Positions 1-6,885 of a DNA stretch of 64,000 nucleotides are shown here, in pieces. Below the pieces are notes generated by a model, which worked only from the letters and a program-made list of their open reading frames with translations, was not told the DNA's origin and ran no database searches. Origin of the DNA: a virus; the IMG/VR virus record IMGVR_UViG_3300009182_000063, positions 1-64,000 of that record; one strand, written 5' to 3'. The position numbers and the translations under genes are program-made. How positions within the stretch are numbered: position 1 is the stretch's first letter; each line of letters starts with the position of its first letter.

Positions 1-900
1 AACACAGATTTCGGTAAAATCACTTCCGAATTCGAAAAAATTGCTAACCCCGAATCTGGCGGTGGCAAAAAATCCTACCAAGACGACAGAATGTGGAAAC
101 TAGAAGCCGATAAGGCTGGTAATGGTACAGCCACACTGCGTTTTCTACCTCGCGTAGAAGGTGACGAACTCCCATGGGTTCGTATCTTTAACCACTCCTT
201 CCAGGGTCCAACTGGTAAGTGGTATATCGAGAACTCTCTTACCACTCTTGGTGAGAAAGATCCTGTCGGTGAATTGAATTCTAAATTGTGGAATTCTGGT
301 TCTGATGCCAACAAGGAAATTGCTCGTAAACAAAAGCGTAAGTTATCTTACATCTGTAATGTTTTGATCGTTTCTGATCCAAAGCATCCAGAGAATGAAG
401 GACAAGTTCGCTTGTTTAAGTTTGGTAAGAAAATCTTTGATAAGATTATGGATAAGGCTCGCCCAACTTTTGAAGATGAGAAGCCAGTTAATGTCTTCGA
501 TCCATTCGAAGGTGCAGACTTTAAGTTGCGTATGCGTAAGGTAGATGGTTATGCTAATTATGACCAATCCACTTTTATGGATCCAACTGAGTTGGCAAGT
601 GGTGATGAAGAAAAGATGGTTGAGATTCTAAACAAATCTTACAAGTTGTCTGAGTTCTTAGATCGTAAAAACTTCAAATCTTTTGAAGAACTGACTAAAA
701 AACTGTCAGATGTGTTAGATGGTGAAGGAACACCTGTTAAGTCAGCTGCTTCTTTGTCTGAAGACGACAACTATGTTGCTCCAAAGTCAACTGCCACTAC
801 TGTAGCATCAAAGCCAGTAACAGTTTCTAAAGCAGCTGAAGTTAATGATGATGACGAAGATGTCATGTCTTACTTTCAGAAAATTGCTGACGAAGCATAA
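1..900 (+). CDS. 32: ssDNA-binding protein gp32 (5' end outside window)
   Basis: T4 gp32-type single-stranded DNA-binding protein, which coats ssDNA during phage replication, recombination and repair. The frame is open from base 1, so the true start lies upstream; 299 residues are visible. The core matches gp32 blocks: GNGTATLRFLP, a GKWYIEN motif, an ENEGQVRLFKFGKKIFDKI block and FDPFEGADFKLRM. The C-terminus is an acidic tail (DDDEDVMSYFQKIADEA), as expected for the partner-binding domain. The cysteines that bind zinc in T4 gp32 (Cys77, Cys87, Cys90) have no counterparts here: the stretch reads TTLGEKDPVGELNSKLW, and the only visible Cys is in YICNVLIV. The gene converges on the minus-strand tail operon and ends just before a shared terminator. 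Confidence 0.95.
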   Translation, partial: NTDFGKITSEFEKIANPESGGGKKSYQDDRMWKLEADKAGNGTATLRFLPRVEGDELPWVRIFNHSFQGPTGKWYIENSLTTLGEKDPVGELNSKLWNSGSDANKEIARKQKRKLSYICNVLIVSDPKHPENEGQVRLFKFGKKIFDKIMDKARPTFEDEKPVNVFDPFEGADFKLRMRKVDGYANYDQSTFMDPTELASGDEEKMVEILNKSYKLSEFLDRKNFKSFEELTKKLSDVLDGEGTPVKSAASLSEDDNYVAPKSTATTVASKPVTVSKAAEVNDDDEDVMSYFQKIADEA

Positions 901-918
901 TTAGTTTTAAACTAAAAG

Positions 919-946
919 AAAAGGGATCTTCGGATCCCTTTTTTCA
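919..946. terminator. Intrinsic terminator with UUCG loop between convergent genes
   Basis: A 10-bp perfect stem (AAAGGGATC-type arm at 919-928, complement at 933-942) closes on a TTCG tetraloop and is followed by more T. This is the classic T4-family terminator form. A-rich sequence on the left and T-rich on the right mean it could work in both directions, closing gp32 and the convergent minus-strand operon. Confidence 0.88.
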
Positions 947-3001
947 TTAGTAGCGTGCATCAATATACTTACTTACGCTTGAGTCTTGATTTCTTGGTGG
1001 AGTTCTAATATCAGTTTTCCCTCCACCATTATTGTTAATTGTTGTTGATGGAGCATTAACAACATTTGTATTGGCACCAGATTTAGCTGTCTTTAATTCT
1101 TCATTGCCTTTAGATGCAGTTTGTAAATTTTCACCACTGCTTGATGGACCAGGAGTTACTGTACTGGCCATTCCTTTCTTTAGACCCTCATTTTGTTTCT
1201 GATCTATCGCACGATCTATCAACTCAAGTTTGCTTTGAAACATTTCTTCTGAATCTGAATCGCCTGGAATTGATGGACCATCTTTTACTGTCTGTTTTTT
1301 AAATTTTTGTAAGTCATCAAGAGACATCTTTTTAATCTCATCAGGTTTGACTTCATCTTTTTTCTTGTCATCTCCGCCACCGAAGAAACCTTTGATTGAT
1401 TTGTATCCTGAGGTAAGTGCACCACCAACTTTTTCTCCGACTTTACTACCACCATAGTATCCTAAAGCACCACCAATCAGACCACCAACAGCAGTACCAA
1501 CGATAGGTACTACTGAACCAATCGCTGCTCCTGCAGCAGCACCAGCAAGAGCACCACCTGCTCCACCGACACCACCTCCAACTGCTTCACCTTTCTTAAC
1601 ATCGGTCTTATCGCTGACTTCTGCTTTCATTTTCTTGGCATCGGCTTCGCTAATCTCACCTTTGGCAACTCTAGCATCAATTGCTTGATTTTGTTCACCC
1701 TCAGCAGCATTCGCATCTTGCCATCCTGAGTATGCTTCGTACGCACCCATACCAACAGCAGCCACTGAACCAAGCAATCTTCCACCGCCACCCTTTAAGA
1801 ATCTTGCTGCTTTACTGCCTAGACTCTTTCCTCCTGCTTTTCCTGCAGCCTTACCACCTTCTTTTCCAGGTAAGTTATCTGCGATATCTAGAGCAGTGTC
1901 AACAACACTTGGACCACCAGCATCTGAACCACCACCAGCACCACCAGACTCTGACATTTTAGTCAAAGCAGCAAGTTGTTGTTTTTGTATGTCTAGGGAA
2001 AGAGCAAGTGTTTTTCCAATTTCGTGTTCAGCATTTACTTGTTCAACATTTCCTTTAATATTTTCTGCTGATACTTTTGAAGATTTTTCTTTTTCTTCTT
2101 CAATTTGTGTATGTGGAACTTCTTTCGATTTAATGTCTATAACATTATTTTCTATTTCTTTCTTAGTAGCTCTGCGAGGTTTAGTTGTAACATCTTTCGC
2201 CTCAACATCTATAACATTATCTTTTATTTCTTTCTTAGTAGCTCTGCGAGGTTTTTTCGTATCTACTGCTGGTTCTTCTTTTATTGCTGCTTGTAATCTT
2301 GTATCAACTTTAACAAGTTCACCAGTTTTTTTGTCTAGATCTTCCTGGTCTTTCTTTAGCGGAGCAAACCCAGCTGCTTTAGCATCTTCAATTTTCTCAT
2401 GCACTTTTGTTACAGCTGCTTCTTTTTCTTTGATTGTGTCGAATCTTTTCTCAGCTTCAGCTTTGGCAATTGCTCTGCCTTCAGGTGTTTTCATTCCACC
2501 AGCGAAGTTTGCTTTTCTTGCATAAATTGTTGGATCATGCTTCATAGCATCTTCAACAAATGCCTTCTTTTCTTCTTTTAATGCTTTTTTATCTTCACGC
2601 TTTTTTAATTGGTTACTAATAAAACCAGTAAATCCAGTAACACTTGTACTTTGAACTTCTTCGTGGCTCTTTCCACCAAGAAGGAACTGTCTGAGCCCAC
2701 TATTTGCTCCAGCACCCTTTGATCTTAGTTCATCATCATTTTTAATTTTATTTCCAACGGCAGCACCGAGACCATTCTTAATTGCTTCTTTAAGTGTGGC
2801 ATTTAACTTAGTTAAACTCTCAGTTACTTGTTCTTCACGTTTCTTTTTAAATTCTTCATCATTTGCTGCTTTAACATTTTGCTCAGATAACTTCTTAACA
2901 TCAAGGGATAAATTTTGAGTTGCCTGTGTATGTACCTGAAGAGCAGACGTATTTTTCTTTGTCTGCTCAGCTTGTATCTTAAGAAGTTCTTGCATTGTCA
3001 T
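947..3001 (-). CDS. Probable tape-measure / baseplate hub protein (gp29-like by position)
   Basis: A 684-residue protein that I assign by architecture and position rather than clear sequence match. The N-terminal half is charged and alpha-helical (Lys/Glu/Ala-rich, coiled-coil-like), with a Lys/Glu segment that includes a duplicated RRATKKEI...NVID motif. Residues roughly 400-560 are Gly/Ala-rich with a hydrophobic glycine-zipper stretch (GGALAGAAAGAAIGSVVPIVG and on), typical of the membrane-active part of tape measures. The C-terminus is Asn/Gly/Ser-rich. It lies directly downstream of the gp26/gp51-like frameshift pair, exactly where tape measures follow their chaperones in many tailed phages. 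Its size fits a tail of about 100 nm (T4 gp29 has 590 residues). The start at ATG 3001 lies one base after the preceding stop. It could instead be another hub protein. Confidence 0.6.
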   Translation of the reverse strand: MTMQELLKIQAEQTKKNTSALQVHTQATQNLSLDVKKLSEQNVKAANDEEFKKKREEQVTESLTKLNATLKEAIKNGLGAAVGNKIKNDDELRSKGAGANSGLRQFLLGGKSHEEVQSTSVTGFTGFISNQLKKREDKKALKEEKKAFVEDAMKHDPTIYARKANFAGGMKTPEGRAIAKAEAEKRFDTIKEKEAAVTKVHEKIEDAKAAGFAPLKKDQEDLDKKTGELVKVDTRLQAAIKEEPAVDTKKPRRATKKEIKDNVIDVEAKDVTTKPRRATKKEIENNVIDIKSKEVPHTQIEEEKEKSSKVSAENIKGNVEQVNAEHEIGKTLALSLDIQKQQLAALTKMSESGGAGGGSDAGGPSVVDTALDIADNLPGKEGGKAAGKAGGKSLGSKAARFLKGGGGRLLGSVAAVGMGAYEAYSGWQDANAAEGEQNQAIDARVAKGEISEADAKKMKAEVSDKTDVKKGEAVGGGVGGAGGALAGAAAGAAIGSVVPIVGTAVGGLIGGALGYYGGSKVGEKVGGALTSGYKSIKGFFGGGDDKKKDEVKPDEIKKMSLDDLQKFKKQTVKDGPSIPGDSDSEEMFQSKLELIDRAIDQKQNEGLKKGMASTVTPGPSSSGENLQTASKGNEELKTAKSGANTNVVNAPSTTINNNGGGKTDIRTPPRNQDSSVSKYIDARY

Positions 3002-3002
3002 G

Positions 3003-3185
3003 TTACTGTTTTCTCTCTAATCTTTGTTTTTCTTCTTCTAAGAATTCAACCAGCAAGGCAACATAAATCTCCCTTTCGAAAGGGATCATATCTTCAATCT
3101 CAGTCAGAGAATATTTGTGATATTGCATCAGGGCGAAGTTGGTTTTATAGTAATTACCCAACGACTCGTGACTGAGATTTACTAA
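3003..3185 (-). CDS. gp51-like chaperone extension, probably made by -1 frameshift from gp26
   Basis: An open frame of 60 codons that lies in the -1 frame of gp26 and starts inside its 3' end. It reads LVNLSHESLGNYYKTNFALM, then QYHKYSLTEIEDMIPFEREI, then a Glu-rich helix ending ERKQ. The DMIPFEREIYV block is what I associate with the small marine gp51-type hub assembly factors. There is no plausible start codon with a ribosome site: the only internal ATG (ATGCAATATCAC) would remove a third of it and lacks a Shine-Dalgarno. The frame joins gp26 exactly at an eight-T run, so the likely product is a 296-residue gp26-gp51 fusion. The tape-measure gene starts one base after its stop. Confidence 0.72.
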   Translation of the reverse strand, partial: LVNLSHESLGNYYKTNFALMQYHKYSLTEIEDMIPFEREIYVALLVEFLEEEKQRLERKQ

Positions 3186-3892
3186 AAAAAACTGGCTGTT
3201 CCCTCCAGAGTTGTTTTATTATGTGCTTTACAAGCAGGACAGTCGTATTCAATATCTTTTTTAAACTTTGGAATACTAACAAAGAACTCTTCAATCTTGT
3301 CGAATTGTTCTTTTGTTAAGTTTAATATAAACTCTTCAAGTTCTTGTCTTGTCTGTTCTTTGGCATAAAACATCTCATCGCCATTGTAAATTGAATCAAT
3401 ACAATCAATTATAACTTCCATAATTGCATTAATATCTTCTTCCATACCTTCTGCCTTGTTAAAGGTGTCAAGATTAGGATAGTGCATAATTACACCACAC
3501 TCATCAAAAAGATGTATTTTATTTGAGTGGGCTGGATCTTTAATAACATCAATAGTAGTTAAATCAATTCCAAGTTTTACTTTATTCTTTTCTTGATCAC
3601 AGTGCATGCAAGTAAAAATTAAGTCAACAGTTTCACCAACTGACTTGGCTCTAATTTGTGTGAACAGATAATCAATATCAAAAATTGCCAAGGAATTAAC
3701 ATTAATTTCTTCTTGAACACAATTAGATATAATTTCTTTTAGTGTGCGTACCATAACTTCAGAGTTTTCGCTCTGCTGCGCAAGTAGTAGTGCTTTTTCT
3801 TCTCTAACCAAAAATGGTCTGAATGATACTTTCTTTTCTGTAGAAGGAATCTTTACAGAGTATAGTGCGGTTTTCATCATAGGTAATGACAT
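3182..3892 (-). CDS. 26: Baseplate hub subunit / tail assembly chaperone gp26
   Basis: A 236-residue protein of the T4 gp26 'T4_baseplate' family (T4 gp26 has 208 residues), needed for hub and tail-tube assembly. It begins with a beta-rich segment (TALYSVKIPSTEKKVSFRPF) followed by REEKALLLAQQS, a hallmark of the family. Two CxxC pairs, Cys95/Cys98 (CMHC) and Cys218/Cys221 (CPAC), should form a zinc ribbon. The start at 3892 has an AAGGAG site 8 bases upstream, inside the end of gp16. The stop TAG follows a T run that looks slippery, and the -1 frame continues into a gp51-like segment, so this protein may exist in short and long forms like the G/GT chaperones of lambda. Confidence 0.85.
   Translation of the reverse strand: MSLPMMKTALYSVKIPSTEKKVSFRPFLVREEKALLLAQQSENSEVMVRTLKEIISNCVQEEINVNSLAIFDIDYLFTQIRAKSVGETVDLIFTCMHCDQEKNKVKLGIDLTTIDVIKDPAHSNKIHLFDECGVIMHYPNLDTFNKAEGMEEDINAIMEVIIDCIDSIYNGDEMFYAKEQTRQELEEFILNLTKEQFDKIEEFFVSIPKFKKDIEYDCPACKAHNKTTLEGTASFF
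3184..3206 (-). promoter_or_regulatory. Probable programmed -1 ribosomal frameshift site
   Basis: Read on the minus strand, gp26 ends AGT TTT TTT TAG. The eight consecutive T (3191-3184) contain an ideal slippery heptamer, T TTT TTT. A strong Shine-Dalgarno-like GGAGGG (3206-3201) lies 9 bases upstream of the run, a distance typical of internal stimulators of -1 shifting such as in dnaX. Slipping back one base bypasses the TAG and enters the gp51-like frame. Confidence 0.72.
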
Positions 3893-3895
3893 AGT

Positions 3896-4312
3896 TCAAT
3901 CTCCTTTATTCATTTTATCGATTAATTTGTTCAATTCACTTGTGCTACCAACAAAGATAGCATTGTTTGTTACATTTTTAGCAGTAACTTTTGGTTCATC
4001 AATTTTCTGTTTCTGTTGATGTAGATCCATCAACTGACTATTGATATCTGCCACCTGTTTCATTAAGTTTCCAACTACCTCAAATGCTCTTGGGTGTTCA
4101 GATTGTTTTGCCACCGCAAGAGCATTTGTTAAAGCATCTTCACCTTTTGTCAACAAGTTTAAAAGATTGGCTCTGGTTTTATCGTAATCAGATTCAATCT
4201 TTTGTTCTTGTGATTCTATAATTTCTCCAGTTTCGGCAACTATCAATTCACCTGTTACCTTTTCAATTGGAGTCATATTAAAGATCTCACTCAAGTTATC
4301 ATCAATTTTCAT
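3896..4312 (-). CDS. 16: Terminase small subunit gp16
   Basis: A 138-residue T4 gp16-type small terminase, which recognises DNA and stimulates the large terminase gp17 during headful packaging. The central block (YDKTRANLLNLLTKGEDALT, then AVAKQSEHPRAFEVVGNLMK) is the conserved helical oligomerisation core of the family. The longer frame from 4375 adds 21 residues that overlap the upstream gene. I choose ATG 4312 (MKIDDNLSEIF) because it lies four bases after the upstream stop and begins the family-like sequence. gp17 is not in this window. The gene is embedded in the tail operon between a membrane protein and gp26. Confidence 0.88.
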   Translation of the reverse strand: MKIDDNLSEIFNMTPIEKVTGELIVAETGEIIESQEQKIESDYDKTRANLLNLLTKGEDALTNALAVAKQSEHPRAFEVVGNLMKQVADINSQLMDLHQQKQKIDEPKVTAKNVTNNAIFVGSTSELNKLIDKMNKGD

Positions 4313-4316
4313 TTTA

Positions 4317-4958
4317 TTATATTGTACCTTCAGAGTCGATTCCATCGCTTCTAGTATTTCTAGTAGGTGGATCATCAGGGTGTAAACCTAAGTCTACTGA
4401 TGGGTTGGCAGCTGTGTTGGTAACTGGCGCAGCCATTGCTGCTGGACTAGTTGCGCCTTGGCTGAAAGGTGCTGGACTTGCTCCGAAACTACCTGCGCCT
4501 GGAGTTGGTGAACTAAAACCACCACCTGCGAATCCTCCTGTTTGAGGTGCGCTAAATGCTGGTGCGCTGCCCATTGGTGAATTGAATCCGACATTTCCTG
4601 CTCCTCCAAATCCACCTGTTGACATACCAGCTCCCATTCCTGATGGAACACCAGTCATATTGGTATTTGTAGTTTGTGTAGTTGCTGTTGGATTAGCAGC
4701 TGTTCCTGCTAATTTTTCTTGAGTGCGACCGAACGCAGCGATACCAAGAACAGCACCCATGGCGATATGGAATAAACCAGCACCTTGAAGTGTTAGTGGA
4801 TTCCACTGCACTAATTGTTGATGTGAAAGAGATTGAATTAATGCCCAAAGAATTGGGAAAATAACCATATCAAAGAAACATACTATCATGTACATCCATC
4901 CCATGGCTGGACGCCATTTCTTTTGCATCCAATCTTCGTCTTTTTTAATTTCTGCCAT
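4317..4958 (-). CDS. Holin-like membrane protein with Gly/Ala/Pro-rich tail
   Basis: A 213-residue protein. After a short charged start (MAEIKKDEDWMQKKWRPAMG) there are two or three hydrophobic segments: YMIVCFFDMVIFPILWALIQ, then a WNPLTLQGAGLFHIAMGAVLGIAAFG-like segment. This arrangement recalls the phage '3TM holin' family, small inner-membrane proteins linked to lysis. The C-terminal 120 residues are low complexity (Gly, Ala, Pro, Ser, Thr), including many GGFGGAG/FSSPTPGAG-like motifs. I start at 4958, which has AAAGGA 8 bases upstream, rather than 4991. It sits between gp54 and gp16, so it could also be a virion-associated membrane protein. No lysozyme gene is beside it. Confidence 0.6.
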   Translation of the reverse strand: MAEIKKDEDWMQKKWRPAMGWMYMIVCFFDMVIFPILWALIQSLSHQQLVQWNPLTLQGAGLFHIAMGAVLGIAAFGRTQEKLAGTAANPTATTQTTNTNMTGVPSGMGAGMSTGGFGGAGNVGFNSPMGSAPAFSAPQTGGFAGGGFSSPTPGAGSFGASPAPFSQGATSPAAMAAPVTNTAANPSVDLGLHPDDPPTRNTRSDGIDSEGTI

Positions 4959-4968
4959 TTTGGTTCCT

Positions 4969-5805
4969 TTAAGAGAAATCGTTCCAAACATCAGTTAAAA
5001 CATTTTGTGTTGTACCACGCAATGTGTTTAACCCCTCATCTCTTTTCGAGTTTATACTTGACATTAAATTCTGTTGAGCATTTGCTTGAAACGAATTAAT
5101 ATCAGAAAAGTATTCCTGTGGTATTTGTTGTATTTTGTAGATATCTGGTTGAATCGCTGCCATTTGATTTAATCCTCTACCAACAGCATCTGCTTGTTGT
5201 ATTGGCTGACCATCTGCGCCTATTTGTTGCGCTGGTTGTAAACCAGATAGCAGAGTATTTTCATTACCAACAGGCGCATCAATTGCTACGTAATTCCAAT
5301 ACTTATACTGTAGAGTTACAGACAGTTTCATAATATCTTTTCCAGCATAATCTAATTGTATTGAACCAACATTTTTTGGCCATACTTCATATAACGTAAC
5401 TTGGTATCTTGATTGATCTAAAGTGTCTTGAACAAGAATCTGCATTTGTTTACATACATACTCATCATAGTATTTAAATGTTCTTTCGTTTCCATTCTGT
5501 ATACTTGTAATCCAATTATCAAACCAAGACTTAACATGCATCTTTTGGTCTACATAAAACGATAGTGTTACTGGTTCATAATTGAACTCTGTAGGTGTTT
5601 CGCGAACCTCTCCAAAAATTCTAATTGGAGTAGCGTTGACTTGTAGTCCAGGAAGAGATGCCTGGTCACAGAATAACAGTAAAGTTTTAAATGGAGTAAT
5701 ACCATTAACTGCTCTTGCAGATGAAGGTATGTCCATAACTACCGAGAACCTATTTGTTCTGGCCATTCCCGATGACATCGACGAAACGAAGTCGCTAATT
5801 TTCAT
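4969..5805 (-). CDS. 54: Baseplate tail-tube initiator gp54
   Basis: A 278-residue protein of the gp54/tail-tube fold family. gp54 sits on the hub with gp48 and nucleates polymerisation of the gp19 tube. Diagnostic segments include an N-terminal TNRFSVVMDIP, CDQASLPGLQVNATPIRIFGE, and the tube-like EPVTLSFYVDQKMHVKSWFDNW followed by VTLYEVWPKNVGSIQLDYA and ITLQYKYWNYV-like strands. The C-terminal 90 residues are Gln/Asn-rich and probably extended. Its ATG overlaps the stop of the preceding gene (ATGA), implying translational coupling. Tube proteins of this family look alike; the position apart from gp18/gp19 supports gp54 over gp19. Confidence 0.82.
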   Translation of the reverse strand: MKISDFVSSMSSGMARTNRFSVVMDIPSSARAVNGITPFKTLLLFCDQASLPGLQVNATPIRIFGEVRETPTEFNYEPVTLSFYVDQKMHVKSWFDNWITSIQNGNERTFKYYDEYVCKQMQILVQDTLDQSRYQVTLYEVWPKNVGSIQLDYAGKDIMKLSVTLQYKYWNYVAIDAPVGNENTLLSGLQPAQQIGADGQPIQQADAVGRGLNQMAAIQPDIYKIQQIPQEYFSDINSFQANAQQNLMSSINSKRDEGLNTLRGTTQNVLTDVWNDFS

Positions 5806-6401
5806 ATCTTTTTCCTAGATTCTGACCAGACATATTCTTTAGATGCCTTAGTAAATCTCTCTACAGGTAACATCATTGCTGTTGTCCAATCATCTGCTGG
5901 TACATTTACCATTGGAGATTTTAAGTGATTTGTTAGATATCTCTTTACACATGGTTTGGCTAAATTGAATTTAGACACACCATCTATCAGTGACCATGAA
6001 TAACGCAACTTTGTTGTGGTATCCATTTTATCGTTGTTTGCGAATACCATTAATCTATCCATTAAAATTATTCTTAATCTGTGTGGAAGATAGTGCATAT
6101 TCAAACCAATAAATCCATCTTCAGTTTTCCTGAAAGGAAATACCAGAGGAAATTTGTCATAGTATGGTAACTCTTTCTTTAACTTTGGATCATACAAAAA
6201 CATGTATAATTTTCCTGGAGTTAAAGAGTTTGGACTCTTAACATTGGCTGGATCATTGTTAATGATCATTTGTGGCGTGATCCGCTTCTTGCTCAGAAGC
6301 AGTGCCTGTTGTTCAAACCATGTCTTAGACTTTTTCGCTATCGAAGGATCGTAGCGATACTTGTCAAAGATATCCTGTAACTGTGATTTATTAGTAGCCA
6401 T
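5802..6401 (-). CDS. Conserved T4-like protein of unknown function beside gp4
   Basis: A 199-residue basic, soluble protein that I recognise only as a common marine T4-like gene. It starts with a charged helix (KSQLQDIFDKYRYDPSIAKK). A central signature follows: TPGKLYMFLYDPKLKKELPY, then YDKFPLVFPF and GLNMHYLPHRLRIILMDRLM. The end is rich in Lys/Arg. In T4 the neighbour of gp4 is gp2, the DNA-end protector, but I see no gp2 motif here, so that name would rest on position alone. The gene lies between gp4 and gp54, and a late-promoter octamer lies five bases before its ATG. Confidence 0.75.
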   Translation of the reverse strand: MATNKSQLQDIFDKYRYDPSIAKKSKTWFEQQALLLSKKRITPQMIINNDPANVKSPNSLTPGKLYMFLYDPKLKKELPYYDKFPLVFPFRKTEDGFIGLNMHYLPHRLRIILMDRLMVFANNDKMDTTTKLRYSWSLIDGVSKFNLAKPCVKRYLTNHLKSPMVNVPADDWTTAMMLPVERFTKASKEYVWSESRKKI

Positions 6402-6406
6402 AAGTA

Positions 6407-6414
6407 TATTTATA
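6407..6414 (-). promoter_or_regulatory. T4-type late promoter octamer TATAAATA
   Basis: A perfect TATAAATA on the minus strand, overlapping the stop codon of gp4 (CTA TAA ATA). In T4, transcription begins about 6 bases after this octamer, which would be at or next to the ATG at 6401, so any transcript from here would be leaderless. It may be a real promoter or a chance product of the stop-codon context. Confidence 0.45.
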
Positions 6415-6844
6415 GTCCTAATTCATGTTCGGTCAGCTTTATAAACTCCCAACCTCTTTCTTTGGCATACTGTGTGGCAGCAGTCCACTTAGATTGATTT
6501 TTGATATAGGCAAATGACTCTTGAAGATAACGCTGAGTCTGCTTTCCAGGATATACAGGTGGGATTGTTTGTTTGTAAGGTTTAATCTCTACAAGGTATG
6601 TTTTTACATTTCCTGTAGTTTCTTTAACCTGTATCTTAAAATCAACAAAATAACGATGAATCTGATTATCCGTTCCACAACGATACGGAATAATGGTTTC
6701 CTCTGAGACCCACTTAATTACACTTGGATTTACATCGCACCAGTTGGCAAATCTCGTCTCCCAACTGGATCTCATAATGATATTTGTTGGATCACCAGAG
6801 TATTTTTGTGGGGTTGTAGGTGTAAACTTTCTTTTATGGAACAT
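6410..6844 (-). CDS. 4: Head completion protein gp4 (nuclease fold)
   Basis: A 144-residue gp4-type head completion protein (T4 gp4 has 150 residues), which acts at the filled capsid before tail joining. The sequence shows RSSWETRFANWCDVNPSVIK, WVSEETIIPYRC and HRYFVDFKI, then YLVEIKPYKQ. Asp68, Glu86 and Lys88 make a D...ExK pattern consistent with a TnsA-like PD-(D/E)xK nuclease. The open frame runs back to 7000, but ATG 6844 (MFHKRKF) gives the family length and avoids overlap with gp48. It is the first gene of the minus-strand operon and is transcribed divergently from gp48. Confidence 0.85.
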   Translation of the reverse strand: MFHKRKFTPTTPQKYSGDPTNIIMRSSWETRFANWCDVNPSVIKWVSEETIIPYRCGTDNQIHRYFVDFKIQVKETTGNVKTYLVEIKPYKQTIPPVYPGKQTQRYLQESFAYIKNQSKWTAATQYAKERGWEFIKLTEHELGL

Positions 6845-6849
6845 AAATA
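6842..6849 (+). promoter_or_regulatory. Late promoter octamer CATAAATA upstream of gp48
   Basis: CATAAATA fits the NATAAATA late promoter consensus of T4-like cyanophages and lies 36 bases before the gp48 start, leaving a normal leader with an AGAGAAA purine stretch. It overlaps the first codons of gp4 on the other strand, inside the divergent gp4/gp48 junction. Confidence 0.65.
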
Positions 6850-6885
6850 TACTATAACAATCTAATTCACTATTTAGAGAAAAAC

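Noticed and set aside
1896-2525. 209-codon plus-strand open frame opposite the tape-measure candidate
   Set aside because: Ser/Phe/Cys-rich translation typical of antisense to a Lys/Glu/Ala-rich gene; no ribosome site; the minus-strand gene is in an operon with tight spacing.
4969-5805. Calling this gene the tail tube gp19
   Set aside because: It has a tube-like fold but is too long (278 residues; T4 gp19 has 163), has a long Gln/Asn tail and is not beside a sheath gene, so gp54 fits better.
5802-6401. Naming the 199-residue protein gp2 (DNA-end protector)
   Set aside because: Only its position next to gp4 suggests this; no gp2 sequence feature was seen.
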